DNA of 64,000 bases. It comes from Litoditis marina. Lineage: Eukaryota > Nematoda > Chromadorea > Rhabditida > Rhabditidae. Numbering within the stretch: position 1 is the stretch's first letter; the number at the start of each line of letters is the position of its first letter. Below are positions 8,762-19,483 of this stretch, one piece after another. Both the position numbers and the translations under genes were made by a program. The stretch spans positions 13,047,904 through 13,111,903 of the forward strand of contig OZ038436.1 of NCBI GenBank assembly GCA_964036275.1, written 5' to 3'. Under the pieces are notes generated by a model, which was not told where the DNA came from, did no database searches, and saw only the letters and a program-made list of their open reading frames with translations.

Positions 8762-11700
8762 CTACCGTATTCGATTCATTCGAATCATGTGGGGACTGGC
8801 TGCCCGGGAGTCGTCCGGCACATCAGACACGAGGGTTCGCGTTCGGGTTCGAGAGGAGCGGGAGAAAATTCCTTTTCTGCAAGTTATGAACTCCAATGAA
8901 TCAAGAACTTTACAGAAAAAATGAATTTTCTGCAAACACTAAGTTTTGAAGAACAGAGTATTTTACAGAGAAAATACCCTTCCTGCAAATACCAGCTTTT
9001 ACAGACCACAAATATATTTTTTCAATAAAAAGTCCAAAACTCCTCGTGGCACATCTATTTTGTTTATAAAAATTTAACCTAGCATTTTGTCAGTTTTGCA
9101 CTGTCACCCTGTTTTTCACTCATTTCGGAAAGTTACGGTAAAATTAGGAAGAAAAAGGACTGAAAAATAATTCATCAGGTTTGCTTCCTTGTTGTCCATA
9201 TTAGGTTTCCTTCCTAGAGTATAATACTGATTTGCCGTGAGGTGTTTTTAAAATGTGGTGATGTAGTTCAACATGCTTATATGTTTGTTTTTTTTTCATT
9301 CACTTATTCTCACACTTTCTCTGTTTGATGGTTTTCATGAACTAATAATGAAATCATTAGCCTCTCCTTTAACCAAATCAGCTGTGACAAATACATCTCA
9401 CTTCAAATTGCAAAGAAAACTGCCCACTCACCGACAGTACAATATGTCACTGACTGCGTCTCGGAACCGTCGCGACAAAAATGCGTATAACACCGGGTTT
9501 ATTGCGCTAGATACGAAAAGCGCTATGTAACTGATCGGCTGGAGTAGGATCGCCCAGTCAGAGTTACAGGCCGGCTCCGGATTCCACATCTGCAAATGAG
9601 AGAATGAACTGAATGTAATTCAGGGAATAATTGTTTGTTGTTAGAAACTTTGTGATTGTTATAACCCCTTAATCAAACGAAAAGCATAACTGGAAGGACA
9701 GTATGGGCATCATACAAGCTCCTTAAAAAACTATTTAAACAAATAGTATATTTTGTGAACTTTGTCTAAGCCACTCAATGAATCATTCAGATCATTTTCT
9801 GATAGACAAGCATGAAGAACTATAACCTGGTTTCTGTAACTAACCGCTTCTAGTAATCTGGCATGGTGTGGCAGGGTCAGCACGGCAAAGGAGAGCACAA
9901 CTGCGAACAGGAGTCGCACCACCTCAAAGAATTAGTGTTGAATTTATGTTATCACATACTCTTTCGCTATGAAACTTTTAATTAGTTAAACGCTAGAAAT
10001 TATTCTGTTAATAGCCATTTTAGGCCAAAGTGTGAACTGAGTATTGAATAAATATATGGAGCGGGTGAAAGTTGTTATTTATTTATGTGTTCCTTGACCT
10101 TCTGCTAGGCTTGATGAGTATTTACTCCGCTCAGTGCTTAACTGCGTTTTCAAAATGATGCAAGAAACCAAGCCACAAAAAAATAATGAGTTACTTTTCT
10201 TGAAAATACTCGCCTTTCTTCGTCCTTCCATCAGATCTTTTCTCCTTCGCCTTGATTGCCGATCTTCTGGAACTTGCAGTAGACTCTCCTGTTTGTAAAC
10301 AACCACCCTTCCATTGGACATCTGCCAAGAAGCACCAGCACTTCCTTGGGAATCTGGAACAACGCTGTTTCAAAGACGACGAGAACGTATACAACAAAGA
10401 AACGTCTGCGGAAGTTCATTGCAGTTGGCTAGAAGCTAGACAGCATGAAGATCAATGAGACGGCAGACAGTATCAAACAATCGGCGCGTCTCTGACCTAA
10501 ACACTCTCTCTCTCATCTGGAATTTGCCAGGCCACTACAAACGTGAATTCTCAATCAGTTGGGAATTGTCTGATAGGAATCATAACACTGAAAATTTTCC
10601 ACATGTTGTACATCTCATATGTAAAAAGAACAGAGTGAGAAAACTCTACTATCGTTTGTGTCTGTACCAATCGTTACCTGTTAAAATAGTTATTGAACGA
10701 AAATGTGTTCTGAGGAGTTTCAAAATTTTCCATCAAAAGGTTGCTGTGCAGATTAAACTTCTACTCACTCGACTTAGATTTTGACTTTCAGGCAACAATT
10801 GTTTATTATTCACTATCTGTCGCACCGCTCAAACAAGTTTTTTCTGTGTTTCCGAATAACCCACCGCTATGGTATCGGATACTTGTCCGACTCGAACCAA
10901 CTGTTCTCCATAGAAGAAGTCCGATTCGAGTATAAATGAAGGCCAGAACTATGAGAGGACAAATGTACCAAACCACGAATGATACAGTAACCCATACCTT
11001 CATTCTGTAATTCAAATATTTATGTGTGTAAGCGATTAAAGAGAATTTTTCCTTAGAGAAACACTACTAAGAGAAACACTAGATACGTTGTAAGAAACTC
11101 CAACATTATATATGAAAAACGGAGGTAAATTAGTCATCATGAACGGCGTATGGGAAATATCATGTGTACTTTCAATGAAGTAGAAGAGATTCCTATTGCG
11201 CCTGATATTTAACTGTTCGTGTTGTGTTTGAATTGAGTTCAACGATCTTCTTTCATGGTTTGTTGTTGGAAGTCAGTTATGGCATAATCTTTGATTTAAT
11301 ATTAGGTCGCTGGAAACCACAAACTATCTCGTGAAAATTATTGCGAGTAACTCTGAATACCTTGAAATAAATCCAACACTTCAATGATTATGGGAGAAAT
11401 GCTGCCGAACTTCCTCGCAGAATCTCGCAAGATGTAACTTGTGAGATTTTGGAGTTTTGAATAGATTACGACGTCGCTGGAACTCACTCGGAAGCTCTTC
11501 CACAGGCAGTGAAGTCCTCGCCAAACACGAATGTTCTAGTGGAAAAGTAGTATACTAGGTTGGTTATAAGACTGACAACCCAAATTCCAATCGTCACCAT
11601 ATACCGTAGCCGTTGTGTTAGCACTTTCATCGCTGTCAGCGGATGGAGAACCGCTGGAAACGAAACCATTACTCCTCTGTTGCCTGAGAACAACATGTAC

Positions 11701-14504
11701 AAAAAAGTGCTTAAATTATAACTCCAGTGATGCGTCAACTCCTACAAACGTGGCGTGTTTATAAATGAAAAATAGTTTATCTCAGAAGTTTAGATAGTTT
11801 GAATCGAAACGTCGTTTACACGAAGTATATTCAGAGCTGGTTCCATCTACATTCATAACAATTTTTCATTGGCAAATCTAGATTCATATGCAGCTCTCAT
11901 AGAAACTGGATATTTAGATTTAATAATTTTGACTGAACAGGTCATACTTCAGTATTACCCTCAAAAGGAGGCCGATTTTGTTTCCAACTGACCTATGTAC
12001 TTTTCCACAGACACACAGACGAGTATACCCACACTGGTACACGGTACTAGATGGAGGATGAGGACGTACATTTTACACATAGTATCTCCTGGAACATGTC
12101 TTGCTTAGATATGCATTTCTTTTCACGAAATAACGAAACTTTTAATATTACTTTTTTTGCGCTCGTCGCACAATGCTTTTGATCTGCCATTCACCGTATT
12201 GTAGTTTGATCTGCAAACACAACAGAATATTCGTTGCGCGGCTTCATCGCAACAGGATCAAACTGAAAACACAGAAGAACGAAAGGTCAAAAGGTAACAG
12301 TTGCTGAGTGTACAAATATTATTGTACATAACAAAACAAACCGAGTCGCCAATTTCCGCTCTCGAATCCAACGAGATGGAACATGTTCTGTAGGATACAG
12401 AATACGGCCACCAGCAGATCAGCGACGGCGAGGTTGGCGAGGAAGAAATTGGTGGACGTGCGCATCATAGGATGCATCACGATCACAATCACCGTAAACA
12501 GGTTGCCTGAGACGGATTTATACGGTTTTTCGTGAAAATTATCTTACTTTTAGTAATCTATTAAGTTATCATTAAGTTATGTATTGACTTATTACCATAA
12601 AACCTAGAACCTAGACCCTGTTTTCTAGGATATGGATTGTGGTCGAACGTTCTCAGAGACGTATTTCTGAGGTTCTTAGATTCTTCTTAGTCGTTTTCCA
12701 ACGCAACAGTTGGAAAACGTTTCTGGATATTCACATTGTTGTTCTTAACACGCTCACCTCGGATAATCAAATTGCCTTTTAGTGGCTATCGCATAATTAA
12801 ATTCAGTTTTTATAACGTTTTTCTACTTTTTGTTTCACCTGTCTGCAGGTTGTTTTAGGCAACACACATGGATGACATTTGATAACTGCAGCCATCTGTC
12901 ATAAGTCTTTTATCAGCTGTCGGGGTTACGAATCGGACTTGGTCATACTCTGATCAAGCTTAAACTACGTCGTAGTCAGTTTCAAACATTTCATTTAGAT
13001 ATCATCGGCTCTTTGAATGACTGTTATAGGAAGTAACCGAATCGGGCGCACCGCGGAGCGCTGCGCAGATTAGTTTTTGTTCAGAGGTCTGCAGACATTC
13101 TGAAACAGTTTATTACATTTTTCTTCAAAGTACGTCGACCATTTTATTTGATATTTGCATGAATTACTGAAAGGGCACACGTCTACAAGACATTGAGTTC
13201 ACGTTCCAAGTGAAATTTGTTGAGAGGAGTTAGAGGGCCCAACGTCTCGCAAAAATGGCTTCCGCGCGGGGCGGCGGCGGCGGCGACAAAAGTGTCCGCC
13301 TCCTCAAATCTCGGCATAGTTTCGCTCAAAATTAACTTATTCCAAAAATTCTTACATTGTTGAAAAGCTATAAAAAAGTTGAGGTATACGTATTTTTCAA
13401 GTATGTCTGAAATTCGAATATTACGTGTGAGAGGGCCGAAAATGGTCTCGCAAAAAATCATGGATAGACCGGTTTCGTGAAAATAAAAATGAAAGAAGAG
13501 TTAAACGTGTAGTAGGAAGACGTTTTTAAATGAAGAACTCATGACAGGCGGGTACATCTTGGTTTTCACTCCTATTCACATGTCTGAATGGCGGATTGGA
13601 TAAAAGCTCTATTCACGCACGGCGAACGAAGGTTCGATTCCTGCCTGCAGCACAAAAGTTGCTCTCACTTGAACGAGGTTACAACTACGCCAATCGTTCT
13701 GAACTACGGCGCCGGTGAAAACTACAATAGAACCTCACAAAATTCCTTGTTTAGGTTATTGTTCAAAATATCATTTTTATCAGAAATGACCGTTACTTCG
13801 TAACTATAGAAAAAGAGTTCAATTAGTATAAAAAACGGGTGTAAAGAAAGTAAAGATTAGTTTTGGATAAAACTTGTACAAGAAATATGAAAGAAGTCCA
13901 ATAAAAACATTTTGAGGAAAAGGCTAATCTCGGTTTTCTTGAAAAAAAAACAGAGTGTAAGCTAGAACATTGTGAGTCGCCGTCAGATGTTCTCTTTTTG
14001 ATAACAAAAAACTCGGTATTCATAAACCTAGCGAGAATAGCCTTTTCCTCAAAATATTTTTATTGGACTTCTTTCATATTTCTTGTACACGTATTATCCA
14101 AAACTAATCTTTACTTTCTTTACACCCGTTTTTTATACTAATCTTTGTTGTAGTTTGATCTCAATACACGCTCTATTTCAAGAATGTCAACTGACACTAA
14201 AGGATCAAACTACAAACACAGCGGAATAGGGCAGCATAAACGTAGAGGCCGGTTTGGTAGAAATCAAAACTTGAAACATTAGTCTTTTTCGTTAAAACTA
14301 ATTTTGTAAGAAAGTATCGCGCGGTGCCGGAATACTTTGGCGTACTTATTTAGAGTAAAACTTACCGAAGAGACAAACGCAGAAGACGAGCATGTAGATG
14401 AACATGATGGGATAGCGGACAACTGCCTGGTCGAGCAGCGAGTGTTCGCCACATTTGTCTATCCAGTCCTCCTCAACCACAGACGAGATGTTCGTCACGT
14501 TCAT
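8762..14504 (-). CDS. rhodopsin-family peptide-type GPCR, 415 aa, EKY instead of DRY
   Basis: Nine minus-strand exons: 14366-14504, 12342-12506, 11993-12088, 11488-11653, 10814-11004, 10214-10353, 9845-9922, 9432-9589 and 8762-8876. They sum to 416 codons. Seen in order: NVT and NIS glycosylation sites at the N-terminus, TM1 with GNLFTV, TM2 NLAVADLL, the ECL1-TM3 motif WRLGDTMCK (Cys106), EKY at 130-132 then IAVLHP, TM4 Trp158, ECL2 Cys184 to pair with Cys106, TM5, a basic intracellular loop 3 ([16 protein letters not shown]), TM6 with LTLP at 314-317 in place of CWxP, TM7 NPVLY at 356-360, and a Ser/Arg-rich tail. This is a plasma-membrane class A receptor of the neuropeptide type; ligand and exact subfamily are not recognised. 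The exon 6-7 junction only closes in frame with a GC-AG intron (AAG|GCGAGT). Introns hold several MITEs. Confidence 0.88.
10440..10580. repeat. dispersed repeat copy in GPCR intron 5
   Basis: Shares GCAGACAG, GCGTCTCTGACCT, ACACTCTCTC and GGGAATTGTCTGATAG with the right half of the 1,889-2,290 repeat. The same ATGAGACGCAGACAG box occurs near 19,955. No terminal repeats are defined. Confidence 0.5.
12199..12264. repeat. mini inverted repeat, TTGTAGTTTGATC family, in GPCR intron 2
   Basis: TTGTAGTTTGATC on the left and GATCAAACT on the right flank about 45 bp. On the minus strand it mimics a small exon (acceptor TTTGCAG, donor GTGAAT), but the same inverted box recurs at 14,147-14,217 and 58,937-59,003, so I treat it as a MITE. 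Confidence 0.6.
13582..13653 (+). pseudogene. tRNA-like sequence (pseudo-tRNA or SINE head) in GPCR intron 1
   Basis: An A-box-like TGGCGGATTGG (13,589-13,599) and a B box GGTTCGATTCC (13,631-13,641) sit at tRNA spacing. The acceptor arms (positions 1-7 against 66-72) do not pair, so a working tRNA is unlikely. It is either a decayed tRNA copy or the head of a tRNA-derived SINE. Confidence 0.5.
13822..14142. repeat. foldback element with ~100-bp arms, GPCR intron 1
   Basis: The left arm from 13,822 (ATTAGTATAAAAAACGGGTG...) is the near-perfect inverse of the right arm ending at 14,142, with about 110 bp between them. Shared words include GTAAAGAAAGTAAAGATTAG and TCCAATAAAAA. It is non-coding and probably a young MITE. 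It abuts another mini inverted repeat at 14,147. Confidence 0.85.
14147..14217. repeat. mini inverted repeat, GTTGTAGTTTGATC family
   Basis: GTTGTAGTTTGATC at the left and GATCAAACTACAAAC at the right are inverted copies around about 43 bp. It belongs with the copies at 12,199 and 58,937 and with single boxes such as the one near 60,670. Confidence 0.75.
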
Positions 14505-14542
14505 ACTGGTTACAGCTTCACCTTATGTGAACTGGACACATG

Positions 14543-14730
14543 AGTACGTACACTAGAAGATCCCGGCACCTTCATCCCATCCTGCGTCTCTGGCTCTGCC
14601 TCACTATTTCTCGTCTCTCACTTCCCGGCGGGATTTAAGAGCAGAGAGAGAGAGAGAGAGATAGAGAGATCGCATGTTTGAGGAGACGCAGGATAGGATG
14701 AAGGTGCCGGGATCTTCTAGCATACGTACT
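14543..14730. repeat. 188-bp inverted-repeat element directly upstream of the GPCR start
   Basis: Arms 14,543-14,590 and 14,683-14,730 are inverted copies (AGTACGTAnnCTAGAAGATC, CCGGCACCTTCATCC, CCTGCGTCTC) around a GA-rich loop. The element begins 39 bp upstream of the GPCR ATG, so it forms part of the promoter or 5' UTR. A related arm is at 1-49. Confidence 0.85.
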
Positions 14731-15432
14731 ATGGTGACTATACATAAAATCCTCAGGAAAACGTCAAAAATGGGCTAGTATAGCTAGAAATAATGAGGTA
14801 TATTGAGAATAGAAATATCATGAATAGTTGATTATATGGCAATGTACATGGTACATTAGAACAGAAGGCAACAAAAACTGGTCATGATCACTGGAGAAAT
14901 GTATAGCCAATGTCTAACCTAGGACAGAAGAGTTTGAATATCCAGGAGATTTGAGATATAAATAGACTGTGAGTTGGGTTCAGCGAGCACTTGAATATGT
15001 TTTTCTATCTAGTTGCAGAGCGGGAAGAATAGGCATAATAGAAGGAAACATGATCCGCAAATCGAAAGATCGAGTATGCTTAACTGTCTCTCCTGGCGGC
15101 GCAAACACAGAAACTAGAGGATATTGCAAGTTTTGCAAGTTTTTGACGCAGCATAAAATAGAATGAGCAAAAATTTCATGAAAGTTGAAGTTTAATCCGC
15201 TTTGCTGACGTCATGCGTAATTGACAGTAGAATTCATCATTGTGATCGTAATTTCAGAATTTCGTAGTTGAGTAGGGTTGCTTGATTTGTTGATTTACAA
15301 TTTTTATTCCAGCCTAGATCTGACCGGACTCGGAAAGGTGACTACGCCACCAGCTGATCGCTTGACTGTCCTTCATTTTGGCTGAGTGCTCAAAAACGAA
15401 CGGATTCTAATCTCGTTATCAGCGTTTCCGAG

Positions 15433-15711
15433 TTAATTGGCAACGATAATTTCATTTCTGAATCCAAAGCGTCTGCTAGTGCATGTGGCACTGGTAATGG
15501 TATTGATTGGCGTTTGGATTAGACCTTCAACCATCCGTAGAATGTGTTCCAGACTTTCTTGAACAATTTCGGAGCGATTCAAAAATTTTCTTCGCGGCTT
15601 GGTCAAACTGTGCGCGAATAGAGCCATTATCGGGCAGGTTTTTATGAAGTCAGTCCTTTGAAGTTCGTGCTGTTCCAAAAACCAGCAATATTTCTTTCTC
15701 GTCAAAATCAA
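15433..15711 (-). pseudogene. possible decayed Tc1/mariner-type transposase fragment
   Basis: A 92-codon minus-strand frame contains WFLEQHEL followed by KPRRKFLNRSEIVQESLEHI. That layout is reminiscent of the C-terminal part of Tc1/mariner transposases (a W-F-x-x-x-x-I/L segment, then a K-P-R-R helix region), but the diagnostic SPDLNP-type motif is absent and no terminal repeats flank it. This is a weak call; a chance ORF is possible. Confidence 0.22.
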
Positions 15712-16749
15712 AATGTGTTATCATCTGTATACTGTATTGAAACAAAAAGTGCGGAACTACCAAAATTTGATCAGCTAGCACTAAACAGAATGCTACATTT
15801 TTAGTGAACTTATACCATCCTGACGCATTTCGTTCATCTTTGTGTTCCCTTTAGATTACTCGGTTCGTAAAGTTGGAATTTCCACCTGAAAACGCATATC
15901 TCGCATGACAGACTAATAATGGCAGCAAGGAAAAAACGCTATCAAGGACAAAAATTGTGTAATTACACTTTTATGATTTCTGAACGATTCCTTTTACCAT
16001 GCAATTGACTCGTCGACAATGAATGCGAGAATCGTCAGATGACGCAAGAATAAGTGCGATTGTGAGGTTATCTTGCAAAAAAGCTCAATTTATAGTTGAA
16101 GAAGAGAAGAAAATGATTTTTCTCCATAAAAGTATTCTTTAGTCAAAAGACCAGAAAACGTGTGAACCGAAACGACTAGTGCTAACGCAAACATTAGATA
16201 ATGTTACTTCATGTTCGACTGTCATGTTATAACTTTATCAGACCTCTAGTTTATTGGAATAAAAGTTTTGTCTGATAGAAAATAGTTCGGCACGTGACCC
16301 TCTTTTGGGCGCCACGCCACATAAAAATGGAACGAAGGTGAATGTTGAAAAAGGAACAGGAAGAGAGAGGCGAATACACATAAATTGGTTCAATTTTGGG
16401 GACGACAAAGGACAGTTTCCACCATTATTCGGAATTGTTTTCACAAGTACAAGATAGTATTAGAGAAACACTGGGATATATAATATATTCTACACTGTAA
16501 ACTGAGTTCAAGAGTAAGAACGCTTCGACCATTAGGAAAATGACTGAAAAGGCACATCAACGCTCAACTGCCATTCCGTATTGGAAAAGTAATTGATTCG
16601 TGAACTTTATCACGCTCTCTTTCATGAAAAAAGAAAATTAAACATTAACCAGCACTGAACTTCACAGTTCAACTGGAAAGTTTGGAAACTGAATGAAACG
16701 CTTTAAACTACCGTGCAGGAATGAGAGAGGTGACGTGAGAAAACGAATC

Positions 16750-16826
16750 TACCTCCCCCTCTCTTCTCTCTTTTTTCTTTCCTTCTCTCTTTCTCTCTCC
16801 CTCTCTTCTCTTCTCTTCTCTCTCTA
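16750..16826. repeat. CT-rich polypyrimidine tract
   Basis: Almost pure C/T on the + strand, with CTCTTCTCTT and TTTCTCTCTC units. A second tract of the same kind runs about 17,372-17,475. Low complexity. Confidence 0.85.
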
Positions 16827-17213
16827 CTGAAAAATCTCAACTAATAACTGCATACATGACCATGGATGGTCTGGAGAGAAAATAAGTCCTGGCCTCTAGA
16901 CAAACACTGCGATAAAATGGCAATATCCGAGTGGGGTAATTCGAAACGTATAATTGAGATCTCTCGGTCAGATAATTATGTAATCTTGAGAGCGAAAAAA
17001 GAAGATTCCCTCTTCAAACTTCATTCAACTGGAACTGCAAAACATGGAAAGAACAAAAGTCCTGCAATTGAGGAAAACTTTTGAAAACGTGACGCGATTA
17101 AAACTGAACGTTTTGGGTTCCAACAAAAATTCACTTTTTGAACGACAAAATGTCAGGTTCGAAATGTTCTACGTTTTCAAAGAGCATGGTTGTCAAAGAT
17201 AGGAGAGGGGGGA

Positions 17214-17228
17214 GGGGGGGGGGGGGGG
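17214..17228 (+). repeat. mononucleotide G-tract (15 G)
   Basis: Fifteen consecutive G, preceded by GGGGGGA. Such tracts can form G-quadruplexes. In C. elegans, G-tracts are deleted in dog-1 (FANCJ helicase) mutants. Confidence 0.9.
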
Positions 17229-18302
17229 AATCAACGAAACGAATGAATCAATTGCAATCATAAGATGCTTAAGTTTGATAAACACGAACGAAAACTAACC
17301 TGCTAACTTTTAATAGAGAAGACCATCGACCACAGCATGAAACGTCTGCAACCTCTTTCTTAATTTCCAAATCCCTCTCTTTCTCTCGCTTTCTTTCTTT
17401 CTCTCTCTCTTTATCTCTCTCTCTCTCCTCTCTTTCTCTCTCTCTATTTTGCTCTCTCTTCTCTCTCTCTCTCTCGCCGATGACACCTTCGCAAAGGAAG
17501 TATTACGTTTCTGCAATTACTGACAGGAAATTGAAGCAAATACTGAGATCGATTCCAAAGTGAATAATAGCACACAAAATCTCGTAAAGTTCACGAAATA
17601 CAGAATAAATTCGAATCATAGTTGTAATAAGAGTAGTTTCACTAGAGGTCGTGAACATGAAACAGCTCATTGAGTTTAAATTTTCTTGCATCTTCAAAAC
17701 ATTATTCAGAATGCGCTCTCATTAAGGTGATTGGCGAACAATATTCTTACTTTTTCGGTCAGCAACTTTCGATCAAATGTCACGAGGAAAATCTTATCAA
17801 GCGGTTGTAAAATAGTATTGTTTCCGATAAGGCAGGATTATGCATGTAACCTTTTTTTGACAGAAAATATGAAGCTTTCTTTCAGGAGACATTTCGAACA
17901 ATGTTAGTACATAAGAGAGCCAGAGAGTTGAGAGTGAAAATATGATAACTCCGTTATGTTAACGGGCAGAATACCTCCCAAAAACTTCAATTACATACCC
18001 TAACAGTGGAATTTGATGTTGTCAGGTTTTTTTTGAAAGTATTCTTGAGTGGTGTTTTTGATACTAGGTATTTCTGAGAGTCCAATTCGAAATATTTTTT
18101 TGTAACACTACGACCAAAAATACACCCTCAACTGCATAAACTTCACATGTCAACTATCACTTTCTTTCGAAAATCGATCGATGGGTCAAATTGTGAACCT
18201 TACCAAACTGTTGCAATTGTAATAGATTGTTGAGGTTGGAACAAAAGTCATTATTTTGGCACGACAGAAAGACATGTTTAGTTTGGTCACGAATGCAAAT
18301 GA

Positions 18303-18545
18303 TCTATAGTTTTCACCATTCCCACTGAGACTTTGGCAGCGTGCCAACGAAACTTCAAATGAATATATCTCATAGAAATAACAGGCTTTATGAAAATAGT
18401 TTTCACTTACGTACTGTAACAAAAGTTAACTACCCCTCAGGTAAACGTTTAGTGTTTTGTAAAACATTAACATGATGAAAAGCCGCCTGGAAATTTTGTT
18501 GGCACGTTGCCGAGGTCTCAGTGGGAATGATTGGTACTATAGTCG
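18303..18545. repeat. foldback element, GGCAGCGTGCCAA family, copy A
   Basis: The left arm (18,303-18,357; CATTCCCACTGAGAC, GGCAGCGTGCCAACGAAA) is matched in inverse by 18,490-18,545 (TTTTGTTGGCACGTTGCC, GTCTCAGTGGGAATG). The loop is about 130 bp and non-coding. It is related to copy B at 19,114-19,350. Confidence 0.75.
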
Positions 18546-18633
18546 TCGCCAACGGAAAGGCGGGAGGGTACTGTATATCTCACTTTCCGCTGTGTACGCA
18601 CACATGTCTTTGATTCCGAAAATTACAGGTTAT

Positions 18634-18706
18634 GTACTGTAATAGCGCAGTGGTTAGCGCTTTGCTACGAATCTTTTGCTCGTAGGTTCGATTCCTGTGA
18701 GAGACA
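18634..18706 (+). pseudogene. tRNA-like sequence with good A and B boxes
   Basis: The A box TAGCGCAGTGG (18,643-18,653) includes a D-stem GCGC/GCGC, and the B box GGTTCGATTCC is at 18,685-18,695, at correct spacing. The 5' and 3' acceptor strands do not pair, so this is probably a pseudo-tRNA or SINE head rather than a functional gene. Confidence 0.55.
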
Positions 18707-19113
18707 GATATTTATGAATTTGGCACCCACTATATATGTGCGTCGAAAGTCATAAGTCGCATTTCTATGATGCCTATATCTGAACTGTAATTCATTCGAT
18801 ACAGACAGGAGAGATTGGGACCTTTGACTGAAACTCAGGAGAGCAAACTACAAAGACATCAAGACAACAGAATGGAGAAACATCAGAATGGAGAAACTTC
18901 CTCTGACACCTCTATGAAGTGGTCTCTCGAAGAAAAACAGAACACCAAAAACAGGCTGATTTTGTACAGTTCTTGCGTGGTTGTAGCGCGATTCCGATAA
19001 AATCAAGGCCTTAATTTGAAAGCCTTCTGTATTCTGAGAACAAACTACACATCGGATTCGCTCTCCAGAGTTGGGCTAGGCAGCTCGGTGCGAATTGGCG
19101 TAAAGCGCTGTGA

Positions 19114-19350
19114 TATAGTGCTCACATTTCCCAACTGGACTTGTTGGCAGCGTGCCAAAAACTTCGGAAGACTGTTATTTAGAGAAAACATATATTTTAG
19201 AAGAAGTTTCTTTGAATACGAATTGTAACGACGGGAGAGAACCCTTCACATAAATTTCTATTGTTTTGAACTTTTTCAACATGTTCAAAAACTGCTTTGA
19301 AATTCCATTGGCAAGCTGCCCAAGTCCAGTTCGGAAATGTGCGAACTATA
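19114..19350. repeat. foldback element, GGCAGCGTGCCAA family, copy B
   Basis: Arms 19,114-19,166 and 19,297-19,350 are inverted copies (CACATTTCCnAACTGGACTT, GGCAGCnTGCCAA). Layout and core words match copy A but the arms have diverged, so the two are separate insertions of one family. Confidence 0.75.
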
Positions 19351-19414
19351 CTTGGTGACGATTATTGAAGTTCTACTTCAGCGATTGCCGGAAAGAAAGT
19401 AAATGCAATGAAGC

Positions 19415-19483
19415 GAATGAGCAAGGACTCGAACTGATAAGCAGAACACACTGTGGAGATTAACACGCCGGCCTAACATGGGT
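19415..19483 (-). pseudogene. degenerate tRNA-like sequence
   Basis: On the minus strand a B-box-like AGTTCGAGTCC (19,425-19,435) lies about 40 nt after TTAGGCCGGCG, which only partly fits an A box. It follows foldback copy B much as the 18,634 sequence follows copy A, though in the opposite orientation. Confidence 0.3.

Noticed and set aside
12190..12270. Small exon candidate in the GPCR (TTTGCAG ... GTGAAT, minus strand)
   Set aside because: It is part of a recurring inverted repeat, and the neighbouring exons join in phase without it.
18634..18706. Functional tRNA gene
   Set aside because: A and B boxes are good, but positions 1-7 and 66-72 do not base-pair, so only a tRNA-like annotation is kept.
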